A stretch of DNA of 64,000 nt from Bryopsis sp. KO-2023. Taxonomy: Eukaryota; Chlorophyta; Ulvophyceae; Bryopsidales; Bryopsidaceae. Every line of letters starts with the position of its first letter. Positions within the stretch are counted from its first letter, which is position 1. The notes under the pieces are model-generated. The model worked only from the letters and a program-made list of their open reading frames with translations. It did not search any database and was not told the DNA's origin. The stretch covers positions 873,001 to 937,000 of the forward strand of contig BSYQ01000006.1 of assembly GCA_030272585.1 (NCBI GenBank), in the 5' to 3' direction. The position numbers and the translations under genes were made by a program. Of the stretch, positions 60,201 to 64,000 are shown piece after piece.

Positions 60201-60827
60201 ATATCGATAGGATTCCCTGGATGGCTCCTTTACAAACTCAAACGGAGCACAGATGTTCTGGAACAAGAGGAGGTGGTCAGGCAATATGGATTCTTGTATC
60301 AAGCGTACAAAAAGAATACGGCAGCCTGGGAAGTGGTGATCTTGCTCAGGAAAGCCTTCATTGCTGCGATCGTGGTGTTTGGCCGGACTTTGGGGAATGG
60401 AGTTCAAATAAGTCTTGCGATTTTTACAATGATGGGTTCCATTATTCTCCAGACGCATTTTCAGCCGTTCTTGGAAAAGAAGCTCAATTTGCTGGAGCTG
60501 GGATCTTTGGCGATTTCCACCTTGGCATTCATCATTGGGAATCTGGTGGATCAGCCGGAAATGAGTGATGGAGGGAGAGTGGCCGTGTCCATCATATTTA
60601 TTATGACGGCTGTCATTTACGTTGCATACATGTTGAAGGAGATTGTTGATGTGTTTTTTGTGGAGTTGCGTGAACTGATGAAAAATGCAAATTTAGGGTG
60701 TCCATTGCCAACTGGCAATATTGGACTTTTGATTATTGCCATCAAGACCCAAGGGAAAAAGACAAACACTACCTTGAATAAGAAAAAGGAAGCATTTGCG
60801 AAAAAAATTTCTTCATGTTGGCCTTGA
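51297..60827 (+). CDS. Gene D: beta-helix surface protein with multi-pass membrane domain
   Basis: Complete 19-exon model, 1998 aa, paralogous to gene C. Exons: 51297-51372, 51510-51774, 52049-52442, 52567-52842, 52968-53246, 53391-53561, 53901-54161, 54671-54796, 55098-55364, 55694-55816, 55986-56156, 56288-56476, 56651-56809, 56943-57777, 57918-58861, 58943-59296, 59386-59476, 59610-59850, 60053-60827. Exons 1-4, 13, 15 and 17 have exactly the lengths of their gene C counterparts. The order is signal peptide (MWSEFLLVVLLAAA), cap with SAVSIKG, beta-helix to about residue 1197, Cys-rich segment to about 1535, then about eight membrane helices and a basic tail. It differs from C by an extra pair of phase-0 exons (261 and 126 nt type). 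Cap residues and Cys are all conserved, so it is probably functional. Confidence 0.85.
51838..51912. repeat. 8-bp microsatellite (ATCACACC)n
   Basis: About nine uninterrupted copies inside intron 2 of gene D. Confidence 0.9.
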
Positions 60828-63069
60828 GAGATCTTATACCATTTTGTTTTTGTTTTTGTTTTTTTTTAATCCAAGATATAGTTTGGTGATTTTGGTTTTT
60901 TTAGGTGTTCTTTTTTGGATTGTGGATGCACGTGTGTGTTGCAACTTTGACTTTGAAGCTTTAAGTTTTGACATTTTTTCTTGATGGTCTAGAAAGTAAT
61001 TTGGCAGTTTGTCTCTTGTTTGCGTTTCTCTTTAATATCCTTTTGTGTTTATGAACGTATTCAATCTGAGAATTTTGTCTCCAGTGTTTTTTTTCCCATC
61101 GTGGTGCCCTTGCTGGGTTTGGGTTTCCTTCTTTTTTGGGGAAAATATTTTTTTGCTTGGCAATGTGGCGCTTACAATCCCTTTGGAATCTTTTGGTGAG
61201 GAATTTGGACTGGCCCCAGCAGAATGTCCAGACTTCTGTGGATGTGTTGAAAAGAATAAATCCACAAGTACTTAACTGTGGGGCTTTGAGACAATAACAA
61301 GAGACGTACAGGGAGTCGCTTGTAGCTGACACCACCCAAACACGTGCACACCTAAATCTATCGACTCCTTGAAAAAAAAGAACTGTGTGGAAATGGGGGC
61401 CGCACCAGACTCTGGTGCGTAGGAAAAATGTCAGTGGTGTGTCTAGTGGTGATTGCCGCCGTCAATTTCGGCCGACGCTTGGGCACACAAGAACTAAAAC
61501 GCTGGATCACGAACAGAGCCGCAACCCGCATGATACTTCGCTTCCAGGCTTGGGCAGCGGATCAACGGCCTCCCCCGACAAAGAATGAATAGATTGACAC
61601 CCTTCGTTCTTGGCACGATCTGCTCGGTCCTGGGAAGAAGGCTTGAGACGCCTGTGGGTGTGGTGGTCGCTCTTGTACTAAATTTTGAAATCACTTTGCT
61701 TCTGTAGACAAGGCGGCTGGCAGCGATTCTCTGAGGTGCAGCCTCACCAAACCGGAGTATTCCACATAGCTACAGGCCACAGCCTTGTTGTATCAAGAAG
61801 CAGTTGGGCTTTTTCAAGAGTGTATCAACTTTTTGTTCCCAAAATCATGTTGACTCAACAATGCCAAACTGTACTCATCACTCTTTTTTTTCATCAAAAT
61901 AAATTTGGTAAGTCTGTCCCACAGAATATTCGTAGAGACTGGCACTGCACATCAAATAGAAAGAAGAGAAAATGCTGGCTCTTATGGACTCAGTGGTACA
62001 GCATTTAAATGATAAATATTTATCAGTCAGCACCCTGCCTTTCATGTTTTTACCTAAGAAAAATGCATTTCCTTTTTCAAATTTTGCTTCAAAGCTCAAT
62101 TGTGGGAGTCTGCTGAGTCATACCAGAACAAATTGACATCACCCACAACTGAAATAATCAAAAAAAAAGTATCAAAAATGTCGCCATCGACCCACAACTT
62201 CCCCCCCAAAGAAAAAAAAAAAGACAATACGTATACGAAAACGGTGCAAAAACAAACTTACCATAAATGCCAGACCCAAAAGATATTTCTGCATTCAACA
62301 CTCCGATTCAAGACTTTGCGACAACCAAACTCACACTCCATGACACAGTCACCCAAGACAAGAACCCCATTTTACAGATCTATATACGTTGCTTTCACTT
62401 TTGGGGGATCGCCTGCATTCATTTTTTTCGTTGATTGTTGATGCGATGCCGATCCAGTGGAAAAAAAAATAAAAGAAAAGGGCACCAGTAAAAAACACTT
62501 CAGTCCTTCTTCGACATGTCGACAAGGACCAGCCTGACACTGAGTGTTAATTAAAGGATTGAAAACAAGTTGGTGTATTTTCTCAAGGAAAGCAAATTCT
62601 CCTTTAAAGGGTATTTTCCATCCCCATACTAGCAGGTAGTAGGTATGGAAATGAGGATGGGATCCCACCATGTTTAAAAATAGGCTTCTTTTGGTTGGTG
62701 CACCAGACAGACTCAAGCGCACAACTGGATGATACCATGGCAGTCACAACGCCCTCTCGCTTTGAAATTAATATCGAGGCAAGGATGTATGAGGCAGCAC
62801 TTTCACAAGAATGGCTGGCCATCCAATCATGGCCATCCCATTGCCTTTTTAAGGACGGAATTCTGCAACATCAAAATAATAATACCCTTAAGGGAAAGAA
62901 AAAAAGATCTTGCTCTCGTACAGCAAAAATGTCGAGCTTACCATTGACAGCAAAAGCTGTAAAACAAATCCGAATCAGATGATTGCCGCTGCAACCCACC
63001 AGGCTGATTGCTTCCCCAAAACACACCAGATCACCAGATAAAAGAGAAAATTAAAGATGGGAAGACGAA
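60828..63069. other. Intergenic region between genes D and E
   Basis: The 3' flank of D (including TTGTGGATG near 60915, reminiscent of the B/C 3' element) followed by AT-rich sequence. Frames near 62370-62980 are open on both strands but lack splice support or homology. I see no confident gene except a possible small frame at 61428-61592. Confidence 0.4.
61428..61592 (+). CDS. Possible small secreted or membrane peptide, 54 aa
   Basis: ATG to TAG with a hydrophobic start (MSVVCLVVIAAV) and a basic helix (KRWITNRAATRMILR). It could also be the first exon of an unresolved gene. There is no homology, so confidence is low. Confidence 0.2.
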   Translation: MSVVCLVVIAAVNFGRRLGTQELKRWITNRAATRMILRFQAWAADQRPPPTKNE

Positions 63070-63317
63070 CTGGCGCCTCATATCTCTTTCTTCGTGTGTA
63101 ATCATGATTTGATTTGATTTTTCCCCATGGTTGCCCGACATAGCCCATCGAGCATGGATCAAGATCAGTTCGGCGTCTCCGTTCGTGTGGTTGGACTGGC
63201 AAGCCTGGCAAACATAGACCCTGAAAAGGGGTGTCAGATTGACCATTGGTCACGACGTTCCCGTCAGAGGCAAGAACCCAAAACAGCAGAGGTGCCTGAA
63301 TCCCGACCAACGTCTCC

Positions 63318-64000
63318 ATGGGAACCGTGGCAATGTGCCGACCACGGTGCGGCGGCAGCCTGTTGTCAGCGGCTCTTGTAGTCGCATGCCTTGCAACTGT
63401 CGGCCTCCCTCAATCCGACTCTGTTGGTGAGTGTTAAGTCGTTCATATTTGTTCTTCCACGCGTATTTCCCGCGTGCGGGTTGCTTGATATGTGAATCGC
63501 CGATCAAGCACTTCGCAAAGAAGCCCTTTCTGGCGTTACGTTTTGGATCCGCTTTCATATTAGCCGCCGCCACGGTTGGAATTCAATGTCTCGAATGACT
63601 GGATCGCAGGTGGGTCGGAGTGCGATGCCGTGCGCGATGTAGTTGGAGTTTCCGCGCGAGTGATCTTGGACTCCGCCACGCTGAAGAAGGTGAAGAAGCT
63701 GGAGAACGGTGTTCAGAGTTTGGTAGATTGCATGCCTCCTAACGCAGTCCTGAAGTTTGATCTGGCAGAGCTGGTGCTGGACGATTCCGTGGAACTCAGA
63801 AGTCCCGTCACCATAGAAGGAAACGGAGCATCCGTTCAGTGTCCTGGTGACGAGGGCAAAGGAGCTTTCAAGATAAGGTGCCTGGACTGATTCGCCCCGT
63901 TGAAAGTCCTTCAGGAAATGTGCAAATTGTTGAATTGGGTGTGTTTGGTTGTGGAAACCAGGTCTGATGATGTGACACTTTCAACCCTTGCTTTCAAGGG
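63318..64000 (+). CDS. Gene E: beta-helix surface protein, 5' end only
   Basis: The start of another family member, cut by the window edge. Exon 1 ends at 63426 and encodes a signal peptide (GGSLLSAALVVACLATVGLP); in-frame ATGs are at 63318 and 63333. Exon 2 (63610-63877) is the cap: VDCMPPNAVLKFDLAEL and SPVTIEG. Exon 3 begins at 63962 (SDDVTLSTLAFKG). It is the closest relative of gene A, including about 250 nt of upstream sequence, but has CGA where A has the stop. No lesion is visible. Confidence 0.85.

Noticed and set aside
1..64000. Inverted similarity of the two window ends (gene A start and gene E start) as an assembly palindrome
   Set aside because: The copies differ by many substitutions and A carries its own lesions, so they are true paralogues.

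Overview
This is nuclear DNA of an intron-rich eukaryote. Nearly every gene is split by GT-AG introns of about 70-600 bp. The conserved genes (RNA polymerase III subunit RPC7, REV7/MAD2L2, a FYVE protein, an RNS2-like RNase T2, a J-domain protein and a coiled-coil protein resembling the ciliary CCDC148) point to a unicellular, probably flagellated protist or alga. The species cannot be fixed from the sequence.

The dominant theme is a family of very large surface proteins. Each has a signal peptide, a long right-handed beta-helix of Pmp-like coils (GGA[IVL] turns, NxF/SxF motifs), a Cys-rich juxtamembrane segment and a C-terminal multi-pass membrane domain. Two members look complete: gene C (9223-18382 +, 17 exons, 1860 aa) and gene D (51297-60827 +, 19 exons, 1998 aa). 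Gene A (122-3817 -) leaves the left edge and carries a stop at codon 3 plus a likely frameshift. Gene B (about 7345-8760 -) is an internally deleted pseudogene head-to-head with C. Gene E (63318 to the right edge, +) is the start of another member and the closest relative of A. Detached fragments lie at 4421-4650, 42667-42855 and 42957-43241. Most beta-helix exons are flanked by phase-0 introns, so coils can be added or lost in register; D has one extra two-exon unit compared with C.

Between about 19 and 40 kb lies an ordinary housekeeping island: an uncharacterised membrane-anchored gene (-), RPC7 (-), REV7 (+), a CCDC148-like gene (-), a FYVE gene (+), RNase T2 (-) and a J protein (+). Three pairs are divergent; RNase T2 and the J protein start only 96 bp apart. 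A roughly 3-kb sequence occurs as inverted copies on either side (3964-6985 and about 40690-42990), together enclosing gene C and this island.

Two DNA transposons are delimited by their ends. A 476-bp MITE (6462-6937) has perfect 14-bp inverted repeats and an 8-bp target duplication, and the other inverted arm preserves its empty site. A 6.7-kb hAT element (43578-50260) has a perfect 8-bp target duplication, a transposase with an apparent frameshift, a second convergent gene of unknown function, tandem repeats between the two genes and subterminal motif arrays. The least explained parts are the modular beta-helix/membrane family with its recombination debris and the hAT accessory gene.
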